The position numbers and the translations under genes are program-made. A stretch of 32,745 nt of DNA from Moorena sp. SIO3I8 (lineage in GTDB: Bacteria; Cyanobacteriota; Cyanobacteriia; Cyanobacteriales; Coleofasciculaceae), in the NCBI RefSeq assembly GCF_010692325.1, contig NZ_JAAHHW010000079.1, positions 1-32,745 on the forward strand. The letters are read 5' to 3'. Each line of letters starts with the position of its first letter. Position 1 is the first letter of the stretch. This document shows positions 24,509 to 31,617 of the stretch, in pieces. Below the pieces are notes generated by a model, which saw only the letters and a list, made by a program, of their open reading frames with translations, made no database searches and had not been told where the DNA came from.

Positions 24509-24577
24509 TAGACCCTGTTCCGCGTTCCACAGAAGCAAACGAGTTTTCAATGCTTCCAGCTTATGCGACAGGGTCTA
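24509..24577. repeat. 10-bp inverted repeat with nested stem
   Basis: TAGACCCTGT (24509-24518) and ACAGGGTCTA (24568-24577) are exact complements enclosing a nested GAAGCA/TGCTTC stem. The ACAGGGT core is the same as in the iteron array to the right. Confidence 0.7.
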
Positions 24578-24668
24578 GCCATACCTCTGGTCACGTTGAT
24601 TTTAAATGTTTTAATCCAAAATGTATTTATGCTGTAAATTAACTAATCAGCGGTTTTACGCGGAAATT

Positions 24669-24727
24669 TTAAAATACACCCCGGCCTCACGTAGTATTAT
24701 GTACGCCTGACCGGGGCGTAAATTTTA
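24669..24727. terminator. Bidirectional terminator between convergent genes
   Basis: AAAATACACCCCGG (24671-24684) pairs with CCGGGGCGTAAATTTT (24711-24726) with small mismatches. The GC stem is flanked by A/T runs on both sides, suitable for both the rightward TerS-like and leftward TerL transcripts. Confidence 0.55.
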
Positions 24728-24744
24728 GATGGGTGCGTAATTTT

Positions 24745-24848
24745 CTGTGCGACACGGTACTTTTCTTCTGTGCAACAGGGTTTGAATTTCTGCGGAACAC
24801 CGTAGTTATCTTCTGTGAGACAGGGTTTGATTTTCTGCGGAACACCCC
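24745..24848 (+). repeat. Five-iteron array beside the terminase gene
   Basis: Copies of CTGYGNRACASSGT start at 24745, 24768, 24790, 24813 and 24835, spacings 23, 22, 23, 22. Two spellings alternate: CTGTGNRACAGGGT and CTGCGGAACACC, so the higher-order unit is 45 bp. The array ends 2 bases before the TerL stop codon. Candidate for a packaging (pac/cos-like) or replication/partition site. Confidence 0.75.
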
Positions 24849-24850
24849 CT

Positions 24851-26359
24851 TTAAGGTTGGGAATGGATGCTAAGCCAGTGCGCTTGAGAAATTAACAGCT
24901 GTCCGCCCACTGGAATAGGGTATATGTCATGACACAGGTAACGCAAGCAGTCAGCTAGATGCGATCGCTTAATATCGGACTTGTCTATTTTTCCCTTGTC
25001 ATCAAACTTCAAACTTTCCAAGTCTTTTATCAGTTCCTTACAGTTTGGGTGAATAAGCAGCCTGTCATTATGAAAAAGGTTGTTGGTTGAGTGAATGGAA
25101 TCCAGCACTGATGGATTAACTTCTTGCCAATGCCGTCGCCACTCGATATCAAGAGACCTGAGTTTCTTCTTCACGATTCCCCAGTTTGTGACCTTGCTGT
25201 TAGCTGTCCGCTGCTTACCTGAAGCATCCCCATGGAGGTGCAAAGGGAAAACGCCTTGCTGCTGCTTTGCCCATTTCAAGACTTCGTTGGCCAGCTCGAA
25301 CGTGTCACTGTCCATTAAGTACCACTCCTTAATAATAAAAACGCAATCGCCAGATTTCTGAGCAGCGATCGCTGTAGCTGGGGAGTGGTTAAAATCAAAT
25401 GACAAATGTAACGGAAGTCCAGAGCAAACTCCAATACCTCCATCTATGTGAAGCGATCGCTTAAAGTACCTAAATATTCTGCCAATGGTTGTGGCCACGT
25501 ACTCTCCCCGTAGTTCTAGGGCAATTAGTTCAGGGGTGTAGCTAGCTTCCAGCTGTTTCAGATACTGGGGATCAAGGGAAGTATTATCAGAGGTTAGGCA
25601 AGGAATGGACCAGTACATTTCTTTTCTCTCGTCCGACCTGTCTGGATCCGCGAAAGTATCATATGCCCAATTGAATGGCGTAATTCTGTTGATCGAAGAA
25701 GTTACGACAAATTGACCTGGAAGTGTTCCACGACCTCTTCCCATACGTCCAATGATTGTTTGGAAGGCCATTTCATCGGCATAGCACCATTCGTCAAACC
25801 ACCCTGTCCGAATTTCTATGCCCCGACCTCCCTGAACAGACTTGTCTGTCCCACCACCAAATTTATTGGCAGATAGCACTAGAAACTCAGCTTCGTAGAT
25901 GGTACATTGCCGCCGGGCTGCTATCATTTTTGCCGTTTGGATTGGCGAGTTTCCGTGAGGCTCTAGCGGAACTCCATAGGCTTCACAAAATTCAGCCAAA
26001 GCGGGTAAGGTAGACGTCTCCAGTTGCCCATATTCATTGGCCGATATCAGCCCTCTGGATTTTGGGTCTAGTCTGGCACGGTGACAGCAGTACCATGCGC
26101 CAGCTCGTGATTTGCCCGAACCGATTCCTCCCCTAAGGTGTAATCCAAAAAAACCGGCATTAGATTTGACCGCTTTTACAAAATCGGTCTGACCTCCGGG
26201 CATTGGCGCAAAATCGTCCAATGTAGCGATCGCTTTGGGTCGTTTTTGGGAACTCAATTCGATGATTTTAGCCACCTCGTCGCGTTTTAACTTGTTTATA
26301 TAGGAGGTTGCAATGCTCACAGTAATGTGTCCGCCAGTCCGACCTTTCCAGTTTGCCAC
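24851..26359 (-). CDS. terL: Phage-type terminase large subunit
   Basis: 502 residues with a GTG start. The ATPase domain has Walker A GGIGSGKS (77-84) and a Walker B-like WFDE (187-190). The RNase H-like nuclease domain has its acid positions in SFDFN (320-324), HGDAS (376-380) and HLADCLRYL (467-475). Length and motif order fit TerL, the motor that cuts and packages DNA into procapsids. No capsid, portal or protease gene lies nearby, so either structural genes are outside the window, or the element uses another phage's capsid, or the protein has been recruited to another job. It converges on the TerS-like gene and iteron array. Confidence 0.85.
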   Translation of the reverse strand: MANWKGRTGGHITVSIATSYINKLKRDEVAKIIELSSQKRPKAIATLDDFAPMPGGQTDFVKAVKSNAGFFGLHLRGGIGSGKSRAGAWYCCHRARLDPKSRGLISANEYGQLETSTLPALAEFCEAYGVPLEPHGNSPIQTAKMIAARRQCTIYEAEFLVLSANKFGGGTDKSVQGGRGIEIRTGWFDEWCYADEMAFQTIIGRMGRGRGTLPGQFVVTSSINRITPFNWAYDTFADPDRSDERKEMYWSIPCLTSDNTSLDPQYLKQLEASYTPELIALELRGEYVATTIGRIFRYFKRSLHIDGGIGVCSGLPLHLSFDFNHSPATAIAAQKSGDCVFIIKEWYLMDSDTFELANEVLKWAKQQQGVFPLHLHGDASGKQRTANSKVTNWGIVKKKLRSLDIEWRRHWQEVNPSVLDSIHSTNNLFHNDRLLIHPNCKELIKDLESLKFDDKGKIDKSDIKRSHLADCLRYLCHDIYPIPVGGQLLISQAHWLSIHSQP

Positions 26360-26407
26360 CAGGTACCGGACACCGTCTAGTTAGTTTGATCCGCGAGAAG
26401 CCCACAA

Positions 26408-26455
26408 CTTCTTCAACCTTATAAAACACTACAACGTTTGATAAGGTTGAAGAAG
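26408..26455. promoter_or_regulatory. 20-bp-arm palindrome upstream of tandem-HTH gene
   Basis: CTTCTTCAACCTTATAAAAC (26408-26427) and its complement (26436-26455, one mismatch) around an 8-base centre. Each arm contains the AACCTTATMAAAC core that recurs at 26825-26920. It lies 19 bases before the ATG at 26475 and 48 bases upstream of the terL start, so it could control both divergent genes. Confidence 0.8.
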
Positions 26456-26474
26456 AGTAATCAGAACTAAGTAA

Positions 26475-26834
26475 ATGAGATTAAGAACTCCTAAGCTTGC
26501 GTGCAAGGAACTCAAAATTTCCCTCAAGACTCTAGAGTACTTGCACGAGCAGGGCATCATCGAGGCCGTTGTCACTTCCAACGGGGTTAGGCGATTCGAC
26601 CTGGACTCGATCGCTAGCAAAAAGAACAAAAGTAGGTTGGCAAATTTACCACCAGCACTCGATCCTTACAGACCCCACTGGGTTACTCCCAAGCAAGCTA
26701 GGGAAATTCTTGGGGTTAGCAACCCTACTCTGATCTCTTGGGAGAAGCAGGGCAAGATTTTATGCAGGCGAATGCCCAACAACTACAGAGTCTATGATGT
26801 CAACAGCCTGCGCTTTGACGAAGAAACCTTATAA
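26475..26834 (+). CDS. Tandem MerR/excisionase-like HTH regulator, paralogue of 3324-3671
   Basis: 119 residues in two winged-HTH copies: 1-46 (TPKLACKELKISLKTLEYLH, NGVRRFDLDS) and about 70-115 (TPKQAREILGVSNPTLISWE, YRVYDVNSLRF). The first copy is closest to that of the left paralogue. No catalytic domain. It is surrounded by its own motif family: a palindrome upstream, one copy overlapping its stop codon, one weaker copy, and one inside the spacer of the promoter at 26900. This makes repression of that promoter the simplest reading. It is divergent from terL. Confidence 0.8.
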   Translation: MRLRTPKLACKELKISLKTLEYLHEQGIIEAVVTSNGVRRFDLDSIASKKNKSRLANLPPALDPYRPHWVTPKQAREILGVSNPTLISWEKQGKILCRRMPNNYRVYDVNSLRFDEETL

Positions 26835-26920
26835 AATGTTGCTCTATATAGACTGTAGCGAAATCCATAAACTGCTTATAAAATAGTTATCCGAAGGACT
26901 TGACACAACCTTATAAAACG
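26825..26920 (+). repeat. Three AACCTTATAAAA-type operator copies
   Basis: AACCTTATAAAAT at 26825-26837 (including the gene's TAA stop), GCTTATAAAAT at 26874-26884 and AACCTTATAAAAC at 26907-26919. With the upstream palindrome this gives five half-sites in 510 bases. I saw none near the paralogous gene at 3324, which has TTTTCCGGAA sites instead. Confidence 0.75.
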
Positions 26921-26929
26921 AGGTATGAT
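26900..26929 (+). promoter_or_regulatory. Promoter with operator in its spacer
   Basis: TTGACA (26900-26905), 18 bases containing AACCTTATAAAAC, then TATGAT (26924-26929). A protein on that site would block polymerase directly. It drives the gene pair at 27012; the leader holds a HIP1 hairpin (AGCGATCGC 26946-26954, GCGATCGCT 26970-26978). Confidence 0.7.
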
Positions 26930-27011
26930 AAAAGTGTAATCAAAAAGCGATCGCCACCAGTCAAAAACAGCGATCGCTTGATGAAACCCAAAGTGTCATT
27001 GAGTCTAGTAA

Positions 27012-27461
27012 ATGATAAATAAAAACAAATCAGTTCTGCAATCTGAACTGTCGGTATTCTTGAAAAGCCCGAAAGGGAAGATATACGCATCCACTAAAGC
27101 GTGCGCCGCTTTGGTGCATACTGACTCCGCAAATGTCCGGACGTTTGCAGAAAACGCTGGGGTAGAGCCTCAAGTGCAGATCAATGTGCATTTAGCGGAA
27201 GACATCATAACCGTGGGTCTCTTCGATGAAAAATTTTTACTGAATCTATTACGAGAGTGTAAAGTCGAAACTGCTCCAGAATTAGACGATTCGGTTCTAT
27301 TGTCCTACCTGTACTTCTCCTCCGGGTTTAACTCAAAAATAGTGGATCTTGTGTTCAACCATCAGCCAGCGGAAGTTGACAGTGACTCCACCCCAGGTTG
27401 TGACAGTGGCATCACCATTGCTGATATTGAACTGATTTCCCAGACAGAGGTAGAAGATTGA
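27012..27461 (+). CDS. Possible antirepressor-like regulatory protein
   Basis: 149 residues. An HTH-like N-terminal stretch (KGKIYASTKACAALVHTDSA, then NVRTFAENAG) is followed by GLFDEKFLLNLLRECKV and an acidic tail. The arrangement (a residue run introducing 'K-x-Y-A-S', a short HTH, then a second small domain) resembles antirepressor-like proteins of cyanobacterial phages and plasmids, but the match is from memory and weak. First gene behind the operator-controlled promoter; its TGA overlaps the next ATG by one base. Confidence 0.6.
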   Translation: MINKNKSVLQSELSVFLKSPKGKIYASTKACAALVHTDSANVRTFAENAGVEPQVQINVHLAEDIITVGLFDEKFLLNLLRECKVETAPELDDSVLLSYLYFSSGFNSKIVDLVFNHQPAEVDSDSTPGCDSGITIADIELISQTEVED

Positions 27462-27760
27462 TGGGACGCAAGCAGAAGCCTCAAGCCACAGTAGTTTCAA
27501 AGTCCAAACGATCCACTCACCATAGTGGAACTCTCGCCAAGCGTTCTGGTCAATCCAGCAAATCTAGTAACAGAGCTGGAGAATACGCAGTTGAGGGTCA
27601 GCCGTATGGTGATATCATACCTGCTTCCTCTGGGCTGCGAGAAACAGTGCGAACGAGAACCCAAGAAGACGGTCACAACGCCCTAGCTCCTGAACGGCAA
27701 TCAAAATGTGAAGCAACAGTCAAATCAATCGGCTTCTTTGGCCGACGAGTCAAGAGATAG
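27461..27760 (+). CDS. Small basic, disordered hypothetical protein
   Basis: 99 residues from the ATG at 27461, which overlaps the previous stop (TGATG), so it is translationally coupled. Basic and serine-rich, low-complexity N-terminus (KSKRSTHHSGTLAKRSGQSS), few hydrophobic residues, ending GFFGRRVKR. Probably disordered, perhaps nucleic-acid binding. No family recognised. Confidence 0.6.
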   Translation: MGRKQKPQATVVSKSKRSTHHSGTLAKRSGQSSKSSNRAGEYAVEGQPYGDIIPASSGLRETVRTRTQEDGHNALAPERQSKCEATVKSIGFFGRRVKR

Positions 27761-27821
27761 GAGAGGCGTTCCGATGAAGAATGCCTAACACTTAAACTCA
27801 TCATCAACTCAACTAAACCAT

Positions 27822-28352
27822 ATGTTTCTGCCTAAGCTAACTTACGTTGTTCGATTTAAATTCTCACCTGAACATAACCACTTCATTCTAAAAGTTGGAC
27901 TTTCTGACCCTCACACCTTGCCTTATAAGATGACAGCATGGCGAATGCACGCCCGAGATCATTATGGATTTAAAAGCGTCGAGCTTGTAGCTATGGGACA
28001 GCCAAAAGCTGTAAGACTAGTAAGAAAAAATTTTGATAATTACCTTATTGATGGTTGCATTGAAAGTCATGGAAGAGCTGACTGGTATACAGCAAAAAAA
28101 CAAGCCGGTCTAGAAGAACTGAAGGAAATCATCAAAACGGTTAACCTTATGGAATCTCCTCCATCATACGAATTTCCTGTGAAGGTTTTCACTTGGAGTG
28201 TTCTCTTAAGTGTGATTGCCGCTCTATTGGTTTCTTCTGGATATAAGTTTGGTTTTAAAAATGGCCTAAAGCAAAAAGTTAATAGCTTGTATTTAAAGGG
28301 TGAAATTTTCCCTGAATTCGGATCAAAGCCCCGCCAAAATACTTTTCGTTAA
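27822..28352 (+). CDS. GIY-YIG/MUG113-like domain with C-terminal membrane helix
   Basis: 176 residues. YVVRF (8-12), KVGLSD (24-29), arginines at 41 and 45, and ADWYTAKKQAGLEELKEII (86-104) follow the order of the T5orf172/MUG113 branch of GIY-YIG nucleases (Y-V-x-R ... K-I-G-x-S ... R ... E-W-F). The glutamate expected near KAVRLVRKNF (62-71) is not apparent, so catalysis may be lost. Residues 121-141 (KVFTWSVLLSVIAALLVSSG) form a membrane helix, followed by a basic tail. A membrane-tethered form of this domain is unusual. Weak Shine-Dalgarno; a terminator follows at 28419-28460. Confidence 0.6.
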   Translation: MFLPKLTYVVRFKFSPEHNHFILKVGLSDPHTLPYKMTAWRMHARDHYGFKSVELVAMGQPKAVRLVRKNFDNYLIDGCIESHGRADWYTAKKQAGLEELKEIIKTVNLMESPPSYEFPVKVFTWSVLLSVIAALLVSSGYKFGFKNGLKQKVNSLYLKGEIFPEFGSKPRQNTFR

Positions 28353-28526
28353 ACTTAGGCAAACACCAGGATTCCGGCTAGACGTAATGCTAGGGAAGCT
28401 ACTATAAAGTGCAATGCTTGACTCCAAAGTTCTGTATGAGCTTTTGGAGTCAGAATTTTTCCTTATTTAATCTAATTACCGAAATGGTGATTTCCCAGAA
28501 GTTGTTGATCTGGAGTAGAAAAGAGT
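28353..28526. other. Short spacer with terminator
   Basis: Holds the terminator at 28419-28460 and otherwise nothing recognised. The following small ORF begins at 28527. Confidence 0.5.
28419..28460 (+). terminator. Rho-independent terminator after GIY-YIG-like gene
   Basis: TGACTCCAAA (28419-28428) pairs perfectly with TTTGGAGTCA (28443-28452), then GAATTTTT. Confidence 0.8.
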
Positions 28527-28673
28527 ATGAAAAGCAAATCCATTCCAGTGCCAGTCTATTGCGATCCTAATTTTGTCAGCACTAAGACTGATAATCAAGT
28601 GACCGCTGAAATCACAAACTGGTCACAATTGCAGCCAAAGCCAAAAAGCTTAAAGCGCAAAAACAACGAATAA
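28527..28673 (+). CDS. Small hypothetical protein (48 aa)
   Basis: ATG at 28527 with GGAG 11 bases upstream, stop TAA at 28671-28673. Begins MKSKSIPVPVYCDPNFVS and ends in a basic tail (KPKSLKRKNNE). Hydrophilic, no family recognised. It follows a terminator, so it needs its own promoter. Supported only by frame, ribosome site and plausible composition. Confidence 0.4.
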   Translation: MKSKSIPVPVYCDPNFVSTKTDNQVTAEITNWSQLQPKPKSLKRKNNE

Positions 28674-28696
28674 TCTCTAACTTAAGCGATCGCTTA

Positions 28697-28723
28697 ACAG
28701 AAAGGCGATCGCTGTCTTTCTGT
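28697..28723. repeat. Inverted repeat with HIP1 loop
   Basis: CAGAAAG and CTTTCTG form the stem around a HIP1-containing loop, ahead of the gene at 28742. There is no T-run, so it is either a processing or regulatory stem in the leader. Confidence 0.4.
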
Positions 28724-28741
28724 AAATGTTAAAACGAAAAA

Positions 28742-29161
28742 ATGAAAACCTATTTGTTTACCAATGGCAAGAGTCTAATGATCCGCGCATGTACGGAGAA
28801 TCGGTTGGAGTATGCTCGACATTTTTTCTCTTCTGAGTGCGGATGCCCTGTCACCTTAATTGGCAGTGGTCCTAAGGAACTGGCAGAAGATTGCTTCAGA
28901 GATCATTATCAAAATTGGTGGTGGCACGGAATGTACAGTTTCGCTCCCGGTATGCTTCGCAAGTTTGCGCCAACCCACCATGAATACGCGATCGCTATAG
29001 CCAAGATCAAAGCAACCAGTGCTCGGATTAAATGCCACGGAATTGTCTCAAAAGCTACTTCCAAGGTTCGTGCAGCCGTGAATGAAGTGGCTTGGATTTT
29101 GGGATCAGAAAACGATTCGGTGGATTGCTATGAGGAAGATTATTTTGATGAGGAGGCGTAA
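28742..29161 (+). CDS. Hypothetical protein
   Basis: 139 residues from ATG at 28742. N-terminus MKTYLFTNGKSLMIRACTEN, a tryptophan-rich centre (NWWWHGMYSF), a helical alanine/lysine-rich part (about 83-115) and an acidic end (DCYEEDYFDEEA). No membrane segment or known motif. Its last codons contain the GAGGAGG ribosome site of the next gene, so the two are coupled. Confidence 0.65.
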   Translation: MKTYLFTNGKSLMIRACTENRLEYARHFFSSECGCPVTLIGSGPKELAEDCFRDHYQNWWWHGMYSFAPGMLRKFAPTHHEYAIAIAKIKATSARIKCHGIVSKATSKVRAAVNEVAWILGSENDSVDCYEEDYFDEEA

Positions 29162-29162
29162 A

Positions 29163-29768
29163 ATGAATGACCCTATCTTTGTGTGGAAGCAAGACTTTAT
29201 CTTAGAAACCCGGAAGGTTGTCAATCTAGAACAAGCTCAAGAGGAAACAGAAGGCAGTGAATTGGAGGAGTGGGAAGATGTTCCACACGAAATCATCAGA
29301 GAAAACGTCACTCTATCCTGTTACACCAGAAATGAGATAGAAGTGTTCAAGCCAGATTTATTCCCACCTGAGCGTAAAGGCTGGAAAAGGTTTGTCTACT
29401 ACCTTAATGTCGATCAACTTCTGTCAATAACTTACGGCAGCGATAGTGACATCAATGAAAAGCTCAAGCCAACCTATGGGTACTATGAAAGTTCCAAAGG
29501 TCTCCCGATTTTTGTGCGAATGTGGACAATTGAGCAAGCCATAGATTTTATCTTTGAGGATTGGGAGAACAAAGAGCGAATCAAGCTTGCGTCCCATGAG
29601 ATAGGGTTAAAAGGGCTTCATGGGGTTTGCGATGAAGCATTTCAAAGCTTCCATGAGGAACAGATTCGGAAGATAAAAGCTAGAACTGAACAAAACCAGA
29701 AAGAGATCCGTCTAATCCAAGAGAGAAACGATAGACTAAGAAAGTCCATTCGTTCTCAGTTTAACTAG
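29163..29768 (+). CDS. Hypothetical protein with C-terminal coiled coil
   Basis: 201 residues. I choose ATG 29163 because GAGGAGG lies just before it and the upstream extension to 29082 would read through the previous gene's 3' end. Acidic N-terminal third (LEQAQEETEGSELEEWEDVP), a globular middle with aromatic runs (WKRFVYYLNVDQLLSITYGS), and a charged coiled coil at about 160-198. Function unknown. Confidence 0.65.
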   Translation: MNDPIFVWKQDFILETRKVVNLEQAQEETEGSELEEWEDVPHEIIRENVTLSCYTRNEIEVFKPDLFPPERKGWKRFVYYLNVDQLLSITYGSDSDINEKLKPTYGYYESSKGLPIFVRMWTIEQAIDFIFEDWENKERIKLASHEIGLKGLHGVCDEAFQSFHEEQIRKIKARTEQNQKEIRLIQERNDRLRKSIRSQFN

Positions 29769-29785
29769 CATTAGTATCGACAAAT

Positions 29786-29812
29786 GGGGACAAAAGAGAG
29801 GTATTTGTCCCC
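29786..29812. repeat. 9-bp perfect inverted repeat
   Basis: GGGGACAAA (29786-29794) and TTTGTCCCC (29804-29812) in the 61-base gap between two genes. It lacks a T-run; it may be an operator for the next gene or a weak terminator. Confidence 0.5.
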
Positions 29813-29829
29813 GTAAGATAAACCAATAA

Positions 29830-30288
29830 ATGTACCAAGAGCATATCATGTTTGCCACCAAAGAACAGTTAGCCGCAGTCAAAGTTAAACCATCCGTGCG
29901 CCTTTGGCAAATCAATGGCGGTGAGTATCAAACCTTGCTAATGGACAAAAACCTGTTGTTCATAGAGGAAGAACATGGCTTTGATGAAGACTATTTTTGG
30001 AAAGAGGTACGCGAAGAGCTTAAGACAGCCACTGGTGCCTTAGAGCTAATTAATGGCTTCTTATTTTGCAATTTTGCGAAAAATGAGTATGTCTATGTCA
30101 CTGGCGATAAGTGGGATGAACGAGTCCAAAACCACTTAATAGAAAATGGGGCAATCACAGTGGTTTCGCCAAAAGCTAAGACGTTCGATCTAACTAGTAG
30201 TTCTGCTTCTTCAAACTCCTCTAAACCTGCTAACAAGTCCAGTAAATATAAGCGTCCGGGAGCACGCAAAAAGTCTAAGCGAAAGTAA
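29830..30288 (+). CDS. Hypothetical protein with disordered basic tail
   Basis: Up to 152 residues; a second ATG at 29848 has AAGAG six bases before it and may be the real start (MFATKEQLAAVKVKPSVRLW, 146 aa). Globular first 110 residues (GFDEDYFWKEVREELKTATG), then a Ser/Asn/Lys-rich, strongly basic tail (GARKKSKRK). Unknown function; the tail suggests nucleic-acid contact. Followed by a terminator. Confidence 0.6.
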   Translation: MYQEHIMFATKEQLAAVKVKPSVRLWQINGGEYQTLLMDKNLLFIEEEHGFDEDYFWKEVREELKTATGALELINGFLFCNFAKNEYVYVTGDKWDERVQNHLIENGAITVVSPKAKTFDLTSSSASSNSSKPANKSSKYKRPGARKKSKRK

Positions 30289-30341
30289 CCATTAAAGTGT
30301 TAAGCTTGAACGAGGAAAAATTACTGTTACTGATCTGTCTG

Positions 30342-30376
30342 CCCGCCAAGTTTTGGTGGGTTGTTCTTTATCTTTT
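30342..30376 (+). terminator. Rho-independent terminator
   Basis: CCCGCCAA (30342-30349), loop GTT, TTGGTGGG (30353-30360; one G-U wobble), followed by TTGTTCTTTATCTTTTT. Ends the preceding gene. Confidence 0.8.
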
Positions 30377-30428
30377 TGAGACGGCAAAAATAACGATGAT
30401 ATTATGTGTCTGCGACGATAAAATGCCG

Positions 30429-30478
30429 TATAATTATTGATAAGCAACCACGCCGATCCGGAAGAAGGTGTGGTTGCT
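30429..30478 (+). promoter_or_regulatory. -10 element and leader hairpin of the next gene
   Basis: A perfect TATAAT (30429-30434) without a good -35 (GTGTCT 17 bases before). The leader then folds AGCAACCAC (30443-30451) with GTGGTTGCT (30470-30478), loop 18 bases, 30 bases before the ATG. Confidence 0.45.
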
Positions 30479-30508
30479 AAATAAACGTTAGTTTCTTAAC
30501 CTAATATC

Positions 30509-31147
30509 ATGACAGATATATTGACTGTTCGCAAATCAACCCTTGAACTTCCCCAGGGTGTTGTACTTGACATTTATACTGCGGACGAAATAGACGAGTT
30601 TGGTCGGTGGGTTAATTATCTCAGTGGCCGTGGCTTAGCTGACTCAGTAAAAGTAACAGAATTCATGGTGCGTGCAAAACGCATGTCTAAAGCTCTAAAA
30701 GCTAAGCTAGGCAAGGATTTCATGGTGCGTGCAGGTCGCTTTGAATTGAGCAAGAATCGGTACAGTGATGTAACCTTGTGGCGCTTCAAGCACGCATCCA
30801 AGTTTTGGGTTTATCAAAACTCCCAAGGGAATGAAGACGCTGGGTTAATACTAGAAGTACTTGCAGATGTTAATTTGCAAATTATGTCAGATGAAGCTTT
30901 TGGTCGTGGCTATGAACCTGGGAAAGCTCAAGAACTTGTTCGCAAATACGAGCAGGAAAATCAGCAACTTAAAAATCAATTACAGCAGGCTAAGAAAACA
31001 ATCAAAGGACAAGAGGAAGAACTGCGTGAAGCGATGGATAATTACGATGTTCAACAGGGCTTGCAAGACGAATATGATCGCCAACTTCGTGATGCTGGCA
31101 TTGACCCTTGGAAGATTCCAGGACATTCTCAAGAACCACCTTTCTAG
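30509..31147 (+). CDS. Hypothetical protein with coiled coil
   Basis: 212 residues. N-terminal 130 residues look globular (TADEIDEFGRWVNYLSGRGL, WRFKHASKFWVYQ). Residues about 135-185 are a coiled coil (KYEQENQQLKNQLQQAKKTI). The end is proline-rich (PWKIPGHSQEPPF). The codons for V-V-L-D-I-Y-T contain a partial copy of the 21-bp GTACTTGAC repeat (30563). It has the globular-plus-coil look of phage regulatory proteins but no nameable domain. Confidence 0.65.
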   Translation: MTDILTVRKSTLELPQGVVLDIYTADEIDEFGRWVNYLSGRGLADSVKVTEFMVRAKRMSKALKAKLGKDFMVRAGRFELSKNRYSDVTLWRFKHASKFWVYQNSQGNEDAGLILEVLADVNLQIMSDEAFGRGYEPGKAQELVRKYEQENQQLKNQLQQAKKTIKGQEEELREAMDNYDVQQGLQDEYDRQLRDAGIDPWKIPGHSQEPPF

Positions 31148-31617
31148 CATTTGATCTATCAACTCGTTCCATCCATCTGCCCTGGCAGCCGCTGGGGCTT
31201 TTTTTTGGGAAGTTTTGGTAGTACAGCGGAAAGCTATACTTTTTTGGTGATCGCTCTTTTCGATGGTCGGAGCGATCGCTTTATCATCAATGGGGTTTTT
31301 CTGGCACCCAAAAGGGTGCGAATAGTGTTCGTACCCTTTCGCTACACTTAGGATTCATCAAATGTTTTTTGTTACTTTTGGCGACATCAAAAAGACGACA
31401 AAAATCAAAGATGAGGTAACCCAGACGTGTCACAGACCCAAGATATTAAGTTGACTTACGATGTAGATATACAGCGTACTTTTCATTATTTCCTAATAGG
31501 ATGAAAAAAGATAACAAAAAGTCTTCTAAGTTCCTGTAATCGGGATTAGCAGTATTACAAAATTGCCTCTAATTCCCTTTAAAATTAACTATTTATTCTG
31601 GGGGGGCGACATGAGAG
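31148..31617. other. Spacer before the IS
   Basis: Contains the terminator at 31179-31206, a HIP1 stem (GATCGCTC / GAGCGATC, near 31250-31280), a GCACCC-AAAA-GGGTGC hairpin (31304-31319) and then about 280 bases of A/T-rich sequence with nothing recognised. Confidence 0.6.
31179..31206 (+). terminator. Terminator after the 212-aa gene
   Basis: GCCC (31179-31182) with GGGC (31195-31198) around a CAG/CTG inner stem, then a run of eight T. Confidence 0.65.

Larger units (their letters stand above)
24473..24850. other. Convergent spacer between TerS-like and TerL genes
   Basis: 378 bases with almost no unstructured sequence: an inverted repeat (24509-24577), a long hairpin (24669-24727) and a five-copy iteron array (24745-24848). 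No coding frame. Confidence 0.7.

Noticed and set aside
29082-29162. Upstream extension of the 29163 gene
   Set aside because: It would read through the end of the previous gene, while GAGGAGG stands directly before the ATG at 29163.
31151-31351. 66-codon rightward frame before the IS
   Set aside because: Covers the terminator T-run and hairpins; no ribosome site.
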